A DNA stretch of 64,000 bases from Paenarthrobacter sp. JL.01a (GCF_025452095.1 NZ_CP104877.1:2852001-2916000), one strand, 5' to 3'; positions 27,463-40,208 are shown, numbered from the stretch's first letter. Notes: generated by a model not told the origin, from the sequence alone. Made by a program: numbers and translations.

Positions 27463-28191
27463 TCAGTGCTCCCGCAGCCAGGCCACGGCTTCGTCCGCAG
27501 GGCCTTCGAACTGCACCGTGCCGGAGGAAAGCACCACTCCCCTGTCACAGATCCTGGAGATCATGTCGAGGTCGTGGCTGACCACGACGAGCGTGCGGCC
27601 CTCGTCGGAAAGCTGCTTGATCTTGGCCAGGCACTTCCGCTGGAACGGCTCATCGCCCACGGCCAGGATTTCGTCCACGAGGAAGATATCCGGCTGGGTA
27701 TGCACCGCCACTGCAAAGGCAAGGCGCAAAAACATACCGGAGGAATAGAACTTGACCTCGGTGTCGATGAACTGTTCAATCTCGGAGAAGGCGACAATGT
27801 CCTCGAACTTCTCGTTGATCTCCTGTTCCGTCATGCCGAGGATGGCGGCGTTCAGGAAAACGTTCTCGCGCCCGGACAGGTCCGGGTGGAACCCCGCGCC
27901 AACCTCGATCAACCCGGCTACACGGCCCTTGGTGCGAACCGTGCCCTTGTCAGGGAGAATAACGCCGGAAATGAGTTTCAGCAGCGTTGATTTGCCGGAA
28001 CCGTTGAAGCCCAGCAGGGCAACGGTCTCCCCCGGCTGGATTTCAAAGCTGACGTCATGGAGGGCATCAAACTTCCTGGTGAGGTCTCCCCGGCGTCCCT
28101 TAACAAGCCAAACGAGTGTCTCCTTCAAGGAGTGCGAGTGGCGTAGGTTGAACGTTTTCTTGAGGTCCTTGACTATTACAGCAGCACCCAT
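27463..28191 (-). CDS. wzt: ABC transporter ATPase for polysaccharide export (Wzt/RfbE)
   Basis: The 242 residues form one ABC domain: Walker A GFNGSGKST at 61-69, a signature-like YSSGMFLRLAFAVA and Walker B IFLVDEILAVGD. The N-terminal HSHSLKETLVWLVKGRRGD is typical of Wzt/TagH-type exporters for undecaprenyl-linked glycans. It has no extra C-terminal glycan-binding domain, like the mycobacterial galactan exporter ATPase. It abuts the wzm stop codon (TAAATG) as the last gene of the glf-glfT2-wzm-wzt set, so it most likely exports the galactan chain. Confidence 0.88.
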   Translation of the reverse strand: MGAAVIVKDLKKTFNLRHSHSLKETLVWLVKGRRGDLTRKFDALHDVSFEIQPGETVALLGFNGSGKSTLLKLISGVILPDKGTVRTKGRVAGLIEVGAGFHPDLSGRENVFLNAAILGMTEQEINEKFEDIVAFSEIEQFIDTEVKFYSSGMFLRLAFAVAVHTQPDIFLVDEILAVGDEPFQRKCLAKIKQLSDEGRTLVVVSHDLDMISRICDRGVVLSSGTVQFEGPADEAVAWLREH

Positions 28192-29049
28192 TTAGACCTC
28201 CTGCGCAAAGTGGCCCTCAAGCCGTCGGAAGACAAGCTGGCCGATGATGAGGAACAATGCAGCCATTCCGAACCCGAGCAGTCCCGTCCACATCAGGTGC
28301 GGGGGCAATTCAACGGGTCGGTTCACGGTGGGGTACCAGAACGCCCAGTGGAAGAGCTCAACGGCTACGGTGATGGGATTCAGCTGATAGATCGCCAGCA
28401 CCCATTCCGGGGCCAGGCGCCGGATCATGGTCCAGTCGTACAGAACGGGCGAGGTCCAGGTGACGATCATCATCAGCATGTCGACGATGTTCTCAGCGTC
28501 CCTGAAAAAGACGTTGATGGCGCCGGCCAGCAAACCAAGACCAGTAGCCGTGACGGCAACGATGACAAAGCCCAGTGCCGCCCCGATGAGCTGGAAGACA
28601 TCCGGATGCCAGCCCGTGAGCAGGGCAGCGGCAAGCAGTACCACCAGCTGCGGCAGGAAGTGAACCGCGGCCACCCACACCGATGCCACCGGGAAGAGCT
28701 CGCGCGGCAAGTAGATCTTCTTCACCAAGGCAGCATTGGAAACAATGGAGCGCGTGGCGTTCGAGAACGCTTCGGAGAAAAAGTTGATGACGATGACACC
28801 GGAGAACATGTACAGCGCGTAATTGGGGATCTGGTCCCCAACACGCAGCACAATGCCCAGGGCGAAGAACAGCACCACGTACTGGACCAAGGGCTTGACG
28901 TAGGACCAAGCCAGACCGAGGACCGAACCACGGTAGCGGACCCGGAGTTCCTTACGGACAATCAACTTCAGGAGGTACCGGCGTCGGTAAACGTCCAGCA
29001 GACCGGCACCTACCCCCGGAACAGCATATGTATCAGTGGAAGTGGCCAT
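28192..29049 (-). CDS. wzm: ABC transporter permease for polysaccharide export (Wzm/RfbD)
   Basis: The 285 residues have six membrane helices in the ABC-2 pattern and a basic N-terminal stretch (DVYRRRYLLKLIVRKELRVRYRGSVLG) with the conserved RYRGSVLG element of O-antigen and teichoic acid exporters. It forms the channel with the ATPase coded next. It starts two bases after the glfT2-like stop codon, in the same transcript. Confidence 0.88.
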   Translation of the reverse strand: MATSTDTYAVPGVGAGLLDVYRRRYLLKLIVRKELRVRYRGSVLGLAWSYVKPLVQYVVLFFALGIVLRVGDQIPNYALYMFSGVIVINFFSEAFSNATRSIVSNAALVKKIYLPRELFPVASVWVAAVHFLPQLVVLLAAALLTGWHPDVFQLIGAALGFVIVAVTATGLGLLAGAINVFFRDAENIVDMLMMIVTWTSPVLYDWTMIRRLAPEWVLAIYQLNPITVAVELFHWAFWYPTVNRPVELPPHLMWTGLLGFGMAALFLIIGQLVFRRLEGHFAQEV

Positions 29050-29051
29050 TG

Positions 29052-32293
<3,242 letters not shown>

Positions 32294-32370
32294 TCAAGGC
32301 TACCCGACGTTACGATCTAATCCCGATTCGGGGGGCGCGCGGAAGGACGGCGGCGATTGACCTGAAAAAC

Positions 32371-32405
32371 GAACGGGAGGCTTGGCCAGCGCCAGCCTCC
32401 CGTTC
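32371..32405 (-). terminator. Terminator of the amino-sugar operon
   Basis: Perfect 12-bp arms GAACGGGAGGCT and AGCCTCCCGTTC; on the minus strand it runs into GTTTTT. It separates the Gfo/Idh/MocA gene from glf. Confidence 0.85.
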
Positions 32406-32427
32406 AAATGTGCGAAGTATCCTTCGG

Positions 32428-33414
32428 CTAAAGCGCGACGACGGCGCCGGTTTCGGCCGACTTGAGCACGGCCTCAGCGACGCGGAGGGTCTCAAGCCCT
32501 TCGGCCATTGTGACAATGTTCATGGACTTGCCGAGGACCGCATCGCGGAAGGCCTCGTGTTCCATCTTCAACGGTTCGCGCTTGGCCAGAGCAAAGCGGG
32601 TCGAAGAACCTTCGGAGACGCCACGGAAGGCCGCGATGGAGTCCCAGTCCGTCTGGAAAGTGCCGTTCTCGACAAACGTCAGGTCCGCCGAAATCGTGTC
32701 TGCAATGAACGCACCGCGCTCGCCCAGAACAACAGTGGTGCGTTCCTTCATGGGAGAGAGCCAGTTGACGATGTGGTTGGTAACGACCCCATCCTTGAGG
32801 TGCCCGATGGCTGTGACCATGTCTTCGTGTTCGCGCCCGCTGCGGGAAGTGGTGTGCGCCACCACGTTGACGAAGTTGCTTTGAGCCAACCATGCCGTGA
32901 GGTCGATGTCGTGGGTCGCGAGGTCCTTGACCACACCAACATCGGCGATCCGCGAGGGGAAGGGACCCTGGCGGCGGGTGGAGATCTGGTAAACCTCGCC
33001 GAGATCGCCATTGCCAAGGCGGTCGCGGAGGCTCTGCAGGGACGGGTTGAAGCGTTCAATATGTCCCACGGCACCGATCAAGCCCTTGGCATCGAAAGCC
33101 TCGGCGATGCGACGGCCCGACACCGAGTCATTGGCGATGGGCTTTTCCACCAGGCAGTGCACTCCGGCTTCGGCAAGCTGCAAGGCAACTTCCTCGTGCA
33201 GGATTGTCGGCACGGCTGCGACAGCCATATCGATGCCCTTCCCGATGAGCTGCTCAACGGAGCTGCAGACCTCCAAGCCACTGGCTACGTTGTGTGGGTC
33301 CCCAAAGGAATCAGCAACGGCAACAAGGTCGACACCGTCAAGCTCGCGGATAACGCGTGCGTGGTGTCGTCCCATCATGCCGAGTCCGATGAGGCCAGCG
33401 CGCAGATTAGCCAC
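32428..33414 (-). CDS. Gfo/Idh/MocA-family sugar dehydrogenase (WbpB-like)
   Basis: The 328 residues have an N-terminal Rossmann fold (LRAGLIGLGMMGRHHARV), the EKPIA motif of the family (CLVEKPIA, about residue 90) and a DLATHDIDL block with the family histidine. It is one of three overlapping genes with an aminotransferase and an acetyltransferase. In WbpB-E-D pathways this dehydrogenase oxidises the C3 hydroxyl of UDP-GlcNAc uronate so the aminotransferase can act. The substrate here is inferred from the context alone. Start GTG shares one base with the upstream stop. Confidence 0.82.
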   Translation of the reverse strand: MANLRAGLIGLGMMGRHHARVIRELDGVDLVAVADSFGDPHNVASGLEVCSSVEQLIGKGIDMAVAAVPTILHEEVALQLAEAGVHCLVEKPIANDSVSGRRIAEAFDAKGLIGAVGHIERFNPSLQSLRDRLGNGDLGEVYQISTRRQGPFPSRIADVGVVKDLATHDIDLTAWLAQSNFVNVVAHTTSRSGREHEDMVTAIGHLKDGVVTNHIVNWLSPMKERTTVVLGERGAFIADTISADLTFVENGTFQTDWDSIAAFRGVSEGSSTRFALAKREPLKMEHEAFRDAVLGKSMNIVTMAEGLETLRVAEAVLKSAETGAVVAL

Positions 33415-34505
33415 TAGCTACCTGCCTTTGCCACAGCGTTGACAGCCGCAACGATCCTGTCCAGGTCATCCTGGCTCAACGACGGGTGCACAGGAAGGGA
33501 CAGCACGGTGGATGCTGCTTCTTCGGTGACCGGCAGGTCATCAGAGGTCTGGAACGGGGCGAGACGGTGGTTCGGGATCGGGTAGTACACGCCGCAGCCC
33601 ACGTTGTACTCCTCGCGCAGAGCCTTGGCGAAACCATCACGGTCCTCGGCGATGCGGATGGTGTACTGGTGGTAGACGTGCTCGTAGCCCTCTACAACCT
33701 TCGGGGTAACGACACCTTCGATGTTGGCATCGAAGAACGCCGCGTTTTCCTGACGGGTCTTCGTCCAGCCCTCGACCTTGGTCAACTGAACGCGGCCAAT
33801 CGCTGCGTGGATGTTGGTCATGCGGGCGTTGAAGCCAACCAGCTCGTTTTCGTACTGGCGTTCCATGCCCTGGTTCCGCAGCAACCGAAGCCGCCGTTCG
33901 ACGTCGGCCAAACCGGTGCTGACCATGCCGCCTTCGCCGGAAGTCATGTTCTTGGTGGGGTACAGGCTGAACATTGCAAAGTCGCCGAAGGTACCCACCT
34001 TGCGGCCGTTGACTGCGGCACCGTGGGCTTGGGCAGCGTCTTCAAAGACTTTTACGCCGTGCTTGGCAGCGACTGCACCGATTCCGTCCACATCAAAGGG
34101 GTGGCCGTAGAGGTGAACCGGCATGATGGCAGCCGTCCGGTCAGTGATTTTCGACTCGACCGAAGCTGGATCCAGCGTGTAGTGGTTGATGTCCACATCG
34201 GCGAAGACAGGGGTTGCGCCCGTCAATGCCACGGAGTTGGCTGTAGCGGCAAAGGTGAATGACGGAACAATGACTTCGTCGCCGGGACCAATGCCTGCGG
34301 CAAGGAGCCCGAGGTGCAAGCCGGACGTTCCTGAGTTGACTGCCACGGCCGCCCGGCCGTCAAGGAGGACCTGCGAGAATTCCTGTTCAAAGGACGCAAC
34401 CTCCGAACCCTGTGCAAGTTGGCCGGAGGCCAGAACAGCCTCTACTGCCTTGCGCTCATCATCACCGATGATGGGCTTGGCGGGGGGAATGAATTCGGGG
34501 CTCAT
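33414..34505 (-). CDS. DegT/DnrJ/EryC1 sugar aminotransferase (WbpE-like)
   Basis: The 363 residues show the PLP fold type I signs of nucleotide-sugar aminotransferases: AVNSGTSGLHLGLLA, EDAAQAHGA and the PLP lysine in YPTKNMTSGEGG (about 185-196). It likely transfers an amino group from glutamate to a 3-keto sugar made by the dehydrogenase. It overlaps both neighbours by one to four bases. The specificity is not certain, but the trio strongly suggests a 3-amino-3-deoxy sugar. Confidence 0.88.
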   Translation of the reverse strand: MSPEFIPPAKPIIGDDERKAVEAVLASGQLAQGSEVASFEQEFSQVLLDGRAAVAVNSGTSGLHLGLLAAGIGPGDEVIVPSFTFAATANSVALTGATPVFADVDINHYTLDPASVESKITDRTAAIMPVHLYGHPFDVDGIGAVAAKHGVKVFEDAAQAHGAAVNGRKVGTFGDFAMFSLYPTKNMTSGEGGMVSTGLADVERRLRLLRNQGMERQYENELVGFNARMTNIHAAIGRVQLTKVEGWTKTRQENAAFFDANIEGVVTPKVVEGYEHVYHQYTIRIAEDRDGFAKALREEYNVGCGVYYPIPNHRLAPFQTSDDLPVTEEAASTVLSLPVHPSLSQDDLDRIVAAVNAVAKAGS

Positions 34506-35092
34506 GCCTCTACCTCTCGAAGGGTCTCGTTCTGTTCAACATATGTGGCGCCGGTTTCCGGGCATACCCAGTTATCGCCGCTGCGCTGCAGCGGGAAACC
34601 GGCCTTGCCGACCCAACCATGGCGCTTGGCCGGCACTCCGACCATCAAAGCAAAATCCGGAACGTCCTTGGCCACAACGGCGCCCGCTGCCACGGTGGCC
34701 CAGCGGCCAATAGTGACGGGAGCAACGCATACAGCGCGGGCTCCAATGGAGGCGCCTTCACGGATGGTGACGCCCACTGGCTCCCAGTCATGGGCACTCT
34801 TCAACGTTCCGTCCGGGGCAACCGCCCGGGGGTAGGTGTCGTTCGTCAGGACTACGGCGGGGCCAATGAAGACCCCGGCCTCCAGTTCCGCGGGCTCGTA
34901 GACAAGTGCATAGTTCTGGACTTTGCAGTTGTCCCCCATCTTGACTCCGGAGCCGATGTAGGCCCCGCGTCCAACGATGCAATTGACGCCTAGTTCGGCC
35001 TGCTCGCGGACTTGGGCCAGATGCCAGATCTTTGATCCATCACCAATTACCGCCTCGTCTGAAACATCGGCGCTCTCAGCAACCACTATCAC
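34502..35092 (-). CDS. Left-handed beta-helix sugar N-acetyltransferase (WbpD-like)
   Basis: A protein of about 196 residues with hexapeptide repeats (SADVSDEAVIGDGSKIW, GVNCIVGRGAYIGSGVKMG, GASIGARAVCVAPVTIG, GAVVAKDVP). It should acetylate the 3-amino group made by the aminotransferase, giving a diacetamido sugar. GTG 35092 is preferred, preceded by AAGGA; the frame extends to TTG 35128. First gene of the trio, divergent from the FHA-FtsK gene across about 180 bases that must hold both promoters. Confidence 0.82.
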   Translation of the reverse strand: MIVVAESADVSDEAVIGDGSKIWHLAQVREQAELGVNCIVGRGAYIGSGVKMGDNCKVQNYALVYEPAELEAGVFIGPAVVLTNDTYPRAVAPDGTLKSAHDWEPVGVTIREGASIGARAVCVAPVTIGRWATVAAGAVVAKDVPDFALMVGVPAKRHGWVGKAGFPLQRSGDNWVCPETGATYVEQNETLREVEA

Positions 35093-35276
35093 CGGTGAAG
35101 GTCCTTCCTCATTGAGCACACGCGACAACGAGTTTCATCTTAGCCGAGACACAAAGCCGCGGCGTCAAGGGCCGGATCTGCCATGGCGGTGCCGAAGTTG
35201 TCCACATAGAGCCCAAACGAGGCTGCCGTCCGCTTTGGTCGTCCCTAACGATGGTGGTGGAAAGGGAAGACAAAGC

Positions 35277-38200
35277 ATGAGATTTGAGTGCACACTGGTT
35301 CGCGGTCCCGGTGCCGCCGCGTCCGCAGGACCGGAGGAACTATCCATCGCCGTGGCGCCCGGGACGTCTGGGTCCCACCTGGCTTATCTGCTCAAGGCAG
35401 CCCGCGATACCGGCCCGCTCAGAGTTGGCATGGAGGATCTTGCGAAGCTCACTGTCGGGCTGCCGCCCCTGGTGTCAGGAGCTGTTTTGGTGGACGGTTT
35501 GATCCCGCCGCCACAGACCCCCGACCCACCGTTGCCACTGATGTTGTTGGTCCATACCGGCCCGGGTGCAGGATCCGTCTTCCGGATTGCGCGGGGGCAG
35601 CACGGTATCGGCAGGGCTGCTGCAGACATTTCAATAGCGGATCCAACAATGTCGAGGCACCACGCAGTGCTGGAGGTGTCGGGGAAACAACTTGAGATAG
35701 CTGCCGTCTCAGCATCGAATCCGGTTTATGTTGACGGACGCCCCACCCGCCGCTTGTTGGTCAACTCCCGTTCCTCAATCGTTTGTGGTCGAACATCGTT
35801 CAGCCTCTCCTCTGACAGCACCAACTTTCCCGTACTCGCAACGGATGCGGGCCGTTCGGTGAAAGACCCTGTTGAGGTACCCGGCACAAGAACCCACGGG
35901 GATCGTGCAACCATTGCCCTGGCGGCCGGCCTGCCCTTGATTGCAGGCGTAGGCCTCGCAGCGGCCACCGGCATGTGGATGTATCTGGCCTTTACTTCCC
36001 TATCGGCGCTCGGTGTACTTCTCCCGTTGATGCGGGGCAGGCAGGGCAGGCAGCATTACCGGCGGGCCCTTGATCGTGCGGTCGAGGACGATGCCGGCAG
36101 GCGTCGCCGGCGTGCCCCTTCCGCCGCTGAGATCATGCTCGCCGCCTTCGCCAAGGATCCCGCTGCCCACGAATTCGAAACGGGTGGGGCTCATCCAACT
36201 CCGCAGCCTGATTCCAAAGGTGAACCACGACTGGAGAACCACGCGGTCTGGTTACGACTGGGCACCACCGAATCTTCGGCGAATATCCGCGTGGTTCCGG
36301 AGGATCCCCACTTCACTCCGCCGCGGCTCGGCCCGTGCCCCGTGACGCTGGATCCGGAGCATCGGAGCGTTGCGATTCTCGGAGACGAGGGGCACGTGGA
36401 AGGCCTGCTTCGATTCATGCTCATGCAGCTCGCCGGTTTTCCGGCTTCAGCCGACGCTCCGGTCATCATCCTGGGACCAACCGGCAGGCTCCCGCTGAGC
36501 GCCCGGTTCCTTCCCCAGGTGACGCTCGCTTCAAACACAACAGCTGCCCTGGCCACCTTGAACACACTCAGGCATAACCCCCATGGGCGGCTCGTGGTGA
36601 TGGGAAGCCCTGCCTTCGACGACGATGAGGCCGTACGGAAAACTGTGCAAACCGCCCACCGCGTCCACTGGCAAGTACTGCATTGCCAGGGCGCAACTGG
36701 AGCATCAGCGGGCACCATCACCATCGAGCCCTCCGGAACAGCTGCATCCTTCGAGTCCGACGGCGAGCGCCTGGACTTCGTGCCCGACCTCGTCCCAGCC
36801 GATGTTTTCGACCTCTTCTGCCGTACCGTCGCCGCAGCAGCCAGCACGGCGGAGCGCCGCCGCGAAGGCGAGCTTCCGCGTAGTTCTTCCTTGGCCGCGC
36901 TACTGCCGTACGGACACCGCCGGGTCCTTAACAGATGGCGCTCCGCCTCCTGGAAGGACGGCGTGACAGCCGTGCTGGGAGAAGGCCACGATGGACCGCT
37001 CACCTTTAACTTCAAGCGCGACGGTCCCCACCTCCTGGTTGCGGGTACCACCGGTTCAGGAAAGTCGGAACTCCTCAGGACACTCGTTGCGTCCATAGCC
37101 CTGAGTGTCCCGCCTGAACAGGCGACGTTTCTGTTCCTGGATTTCAAGGGCGGTTCCGGTCTGGGTCCCTTGGCCTCGCTGCCGCATTGCCTGGGCTTGC
37201 TGACCGATCTCAGCCGGCAGAACATTGATCGCGCACTGGAGTCGTTGCGGGGAGAAGTCAAGTACCGGGAGGGGCTCTTCGCTGTCCAGGGGGCAGCCGA
37301 CCTGGCTGACTACCAGAAATCGGTTGGTACCGAAGGCGTCGGACTGGCGCACCTGTTTCTGGTGATTGACGAGTTCCGCATTCTTGTCGATGAGGCACCG
37401 GCGGCCCTTCGCGAGCTCATGCGCATCGCCACCATAGGTCGTTCGTTGGGAATTCATCTGGTGATGGCAACGCAAAGACCACAGGGCGCGCTGACCGCCG
37501 ACATCCGGGCCAACGTCACCTCCAGCATCGCCCTTCGCGTCCAGTCGGACATGGAATCCGTGGACATCATCAATTCCAAGGATGCTGCGTCCATAGGCGT
37601 TGATGTCCCGGGCCGGGCCTTCCTTGCTACGGCCGCCAAGGAGCCTCAGGAGTTCCAGACAGCGTCTTTGAGTTACCTGTATCCGGACACCGCACCTTCA
37701 GGCTCTGCAGAATTGGCAGCCAGCATTGTTGACCCCCTTCGACCAGTGGTTCAGTCCGCTGCTCAAGCACTCGGTGAATCCCCCGCTACCGTTACCCCGG
37801 GTGCTTTGCGTGGGGTACCCCGAATGGAGAAAGTTGATAACCACACGGAGACGGGCGTCGAACGGCTCGTGTCTGTCATAGGTGAAGCCTGGGGTTACCT
37901 CGGCAAGCCCTCTCCCCGGAGCCCCATCGCCGCCCCGCTGCCGCAGCGCATCCCTTGGGAAGACAGGCTTGCGTTCGTGGAGGAACCGCCGGGGATGCCC
38001 GATAGCGTTGCAGAGCCGTGGCGGGTGGGACCCATTGCGCTCCTCGACAAACCCACCCTGCAGCGCGTGGACTGCTTGTACTGGTTGCCCGCCACGCACG
38101 GACATCTCGCAATGGTCGGCGGCCCCTCCAGCGGCATGACCCATAGTTTCCGGGCTGTAGCCGCCATGCTGGCAACCCAGGCACCCCAACCCCACCTGTA

Positions 38201-39515
38201 CATACTGGACGCAAACCGGCTGCTGTGCGACGTGGAAGCTGGTCCAGAAATCGGTGCTTACGCAGGCTTGGACCAACTTGGCTTCGCGGCCCGGATCCTG
38301 TCGCGGTTGGCAGCTGAGATGGAGACGAGGCGCGCAGCCCCGGATCTGCCTGATGACCGTTCGCCGCTTGTGGTGATTGTCGCCGGCTGGTGTTCATGGA
38401 TGTCGGCGCTGCGAGGCGGCTCCTATGAGTGGGCGGAGGGCATGCTCCACGACATCGCCAGGGACGGAGGCCCCTTGGGTATCACGTTGTTGATCTCAGG
38501 TGAACGGGAACTGGTCAGCTCGCGCTTGTTCGCGGCAATACCAAACCGCGCATACTTCCCCCTGGGCACCACTGAGGAGTCGCGTTTCCACTGGCCTCGT
38601 TTGCCTGAAATGGAAGCCGTCCCGGGGCGCGCTTTCGTTTCGGGAAACATTGTCGAATCCCGGCCGGCGACGGCGCAGTTCAGAGAGGCACCTGCGGCCG
38701 GTACGTGGCCGTTCGGGAAGCGCACTGCAGCTGAACCGCCGTTTCGTTTACGTCCGCTCCCCCTGTTGCTGACACATGAAGATTTCCTGAGCCGCAAAGA
38801 CGCATCCCCACCTTCCGGATATGCCCCAGTGCCGACGCTCCAGGGCGCTGGCGGTGACAGCTACGTCGGCGGTGCACCCAGCGCGGCGACGGAACGCGGC
38901 GGTGCATCATCTGACGGTGCGCCCCACGAAAAATTGCAGCTCGATCCCCACACCCCGGAGCCACTGTGGATCGGCGTTGCCGGGGACGACGCTTCGCCGG
39001 CGGCGTTCCCCCTGAAGACAAGAGGCGTCAGCATCGTCCTCGGCAGTCCAAGATCAGGCAAGACCACCGTTCTCCGATCGCTGGTGAGCTTGAACCCGGA
39101 GATCCCTTGGCTTTTCCCTCCGGACGGGTCAGCTGCGGGAGCCTTCTGGGCTTCAAAGGCGTCGGCGGCGGCCGACGGAAACCTCAACCCGCAAAGTGTC
39201 TTGTTGGTGGACGACGTCGACTCCCTGGACGCCACGGGCCGACGGGCTCTGGACACCTTGGCCGACCAGGTCGCCGGCATCATCTTGACGGCCACTCCCG
39301 GTCCAGCCCTGCACCACCTTCCCTTGGTCAAAGAAGTGCAGGCGTCAGGAATGGGTTTGCTGCTGGCGCACGGAAGCCCTCTTGATGGGGAGCTGCTGGG
39401 CGTACGGCTCCCCGCTGACCCCGGCCGCCGTCCGGGCAGGGGCTTCATCATTGACCGAGGAGAAGCAATTCCCTTTCAAGGGGTACTTTCCGCCGGATTT
39501 CCGACCCCAGAGTGA
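35277..39515 (+). CDS. FHA-domain FtsK/SpoIIIE protein, EssC/EccC-like
   Basis: The 1412-residue product starts at ATG 35277 with AAGGGAAG upstream. In order: an N-terminal domain, an FHA domain (about 98-178; GIGRAAADISIADPTMSRHHAVLE), two membrane helices (about 212-252), a linker, and three ATPase-like domains. The first is canonical (TTGSGKSELL near residue 590, FLDFKGGSGL, DEFR). The second has a degenerate Walker A (GGPSSGMTHSF near 946). The third is GSPRSGKTTVL near 1253. This layout is that of the EssC/EccC motor of type VII secretion. No WXG100 substrate, EccB/D/E or mycosin gene is seen nearby. The C-terminal part is shorter than usual. Confidence 0.85.
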   Translation: MRFECTLVRGPGAAASAGPEELSIAVAPGTSGSHLAYLLKAARDTGPLRVGMEDLAKLTVGLPPLVSGAVLVDGLIPPPQTPDPPLPLMLLVHTGPGAGSVFRIARGQHGIGRAAADISIADPTMSRHHAVLEVSGKQLEIAAVSASNPVYVDGRPTRRLLVNSRSSIVCGRTSFSLSSDSTNFPVLATDAGRSVKDPVEVPGTRTHGDRATIALAAGLPLIAGVGLAAATGMWMYLAFTSLSALGVLLPLMRGRQGRQHYRRALDRAVEDDAGRRRRRAPSAAEIMLAAFAKDPAAHEFETGGAHPTPQPDSKGEPRLENHAVWLRLGTTESSANIRVVPEDPHFTPPRLGPCPVTLDPEHRSVAILGDEGHVEGLLRFMLMQLAGFPASADAPVIILGPTGRLPLSARFLPQVTLASNTTAALATLNTLRHNPHGRLVVMGSPAFDDDEAVRKTVQTAHRVHWQVLHCQGATGASAGTITIEPSGTAASFESDGERLDFVPDLVPADVFDLFCRTVAAAASTAERRREGELPRSSSLAALLPYGHRRVLNRWRSASWKDGVTAVLGEGHDGPLTFNFKRDGPHLLVAGTTGSGKSELLRTLVASIALSVPPEQATFLFLDFKGGSGLGPLASLPHCLGLLTDLSRQNIDRALESLRGEVKYREGLFAVQGAADLADYQKSVGTEGVGLAHLFLVIDEFRILVDEAPAALRELMRIATIGRSLGIHLVMATQRPQGALTADIRANVTSSIALRVQSDMESVDIINSKDAASIGVDVPGRAFLATAAKEPQEFQTASLSYLYPDTAPSGSAELAASIVDPLRPVVQSAAQALGESPATVTPGALRGVPRMEKVDNHTETGVERLVSVIGEAWGYLGKPSPRSPIAAPLPQRIPWEDRLAFVEEPPGMPDSVAEPWRVGPIALLDKPTLQRVDCLYWLPATHGHLAMVGGPSSGMTHSFRAVAAMLATQAPQPHLYILDANRLLCDVEAGPEIGAYAGLDQLGFAARILSRLAAEMETRRAAPDLPDDRSPLVVIVAGWCSWMSALRGGSYEWAEGMLHDIARDGGPLGITLLISGERELVSSRLFAAIPNRAYFPLGTTEESRFHWPRLPEMEAVPGRAFVSGNIVESRPATAQFREAPAAGTWPFGKRTAAEPPFRLRPLPLLLTHEDFLSRKDASPPSGYAPVPTLQGAGGDSYVGGAPSAATERGGASSDGAPHEKLQLDPHTPEPLWIGVAGDDASPAAFPLKTRGVSIVLGSPRSGKTTVLRSLVSLNPEIPWLFPPDGSAAGAFWASKASAAADGNLNPQSVLLVDDVDSLDATGRRALDTLADQVAGIILTATPGPALHHLPLVKEVQASGMGLLLAHGSPLDGELLGVRLPADPGRRPGRGFIIDRGEAIPFQGVLSAGFPTPE

Positions 39516-39546
39516 CAGCAACTGCTGCGTCACGGGAGCAGCTGGG

Positions 39547-40035
39547 TCACAGGGCGCCGGTGCTGCCACCCGCCCGCGAAGCAAAGGAGATGACATCGCG
39601 CTGGAAGAGGAAGATGATCGCGGCCAGTGCCGGAACAATCATGGCCAACCCAGGGAGTACAAGGCCACCTGTCATCGTGGGGAAGCCAATGGTGAGGACG
39701 AACAGTTGGGCGACCAAGGCAGCCGCGCGCGTCCATCGGAAGCCCCGGAACAGGAAATGCCCTACCGCGAACAGCCAGGCCGAGAAAGCCAGGAGCAGGA
39801 CCAAGGTAAAGACGGCTCCCCAAAAAGTCAGTACGGGAGCACCTGTAAGGAGTTCAAAACCGTACCAAGCGGCAGCAGCGAGCAAGGCTGTGGCTTCGAG
39901 GGCAACGACGATGGAAATAATGACTATCCCGCGAGGTCGCGACGTCCCGACGTTGCCCGGACCTGGGCAGTCGGAATCGTCATTTCCATCAGGGCCGGAG
40001 TGTGGCTGGGCAGGGTTTACAGGAGGTCTTGACAC
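39547..40035 (-). CDS. Small four-helix membrane protein
   Basis: The 162 residues have a Pro/Asp-rich N-terminus of about 35 residues and four membrane helices. I do not recognise the family. It converges with the FHA-FtsK gene (31-base gap) and is divergent from whiB1. The GTG start has no clear ribosome binding site. Confidence 0.6.
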   Translation of the reverse strand: MSRPPVNPAQPHSGPDGNDDSDCPGPGNVGTSRPRGIVIISIVVALEATALLAAAAWYGFELLTGAPVLTFWGAVFTLVLLLAFSAWLFAVGHFLFRGFRWTRAAALVAQLFVLTIGFPTMTGGLVLPGLAMIVPALAAIIFLFQRDVISFASRAGGSTGAL

Positions 40036-40065
40036 ACTGGCACACTACCGGACATAGTCATCTAG

Positions 40066-40147
40066 CAGTGAGGGCACTGGCGGCTGATGTGATGCATCGC
40101 TCACGGATTCCGAGCATTTCGACCACTAACACCCCTTGTTTACAAGG
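40066..40147. promoter_or_regulatory. Inverted repeats upstream of whiB1
   Basis: Two symmetric elements lie in the 238-base gap: CAGTG-aggg-CACTG at 40066-40079 and CCTTGT-tt-ACAAGG at 40134-40147. In mycobacteria whiB1 is controlled by the cAMP receptor protein; these sites are not a clean match to its consensus. A loose TGTGA-N8-TCACG also lies at about 40088-40105. Confidence 0.4.
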
Positions 40148-40175
40148 CGTTAACATGAAACGCTTGACTCAGACG

Positions 40176-40208
40176 ACCAAGGGGGCCCATGCGGGCCCCT
40201 TTCCTTTG
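40176..40208 (+). promoter_or_regulatory. Attenuator-like hairpin in the whiB1 leader
   Basis: AAGGGGGCCC-atgc-GGGCCCCTTT is a strong GC-rich stem-loop about 70 bases before the whiB1 start. The neighbouring upstream gene runs the other way, so this hairpin does not serve it as a terminator; it may attenuate whiB1 or end a short leader RNA. Confidence 0.45.
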
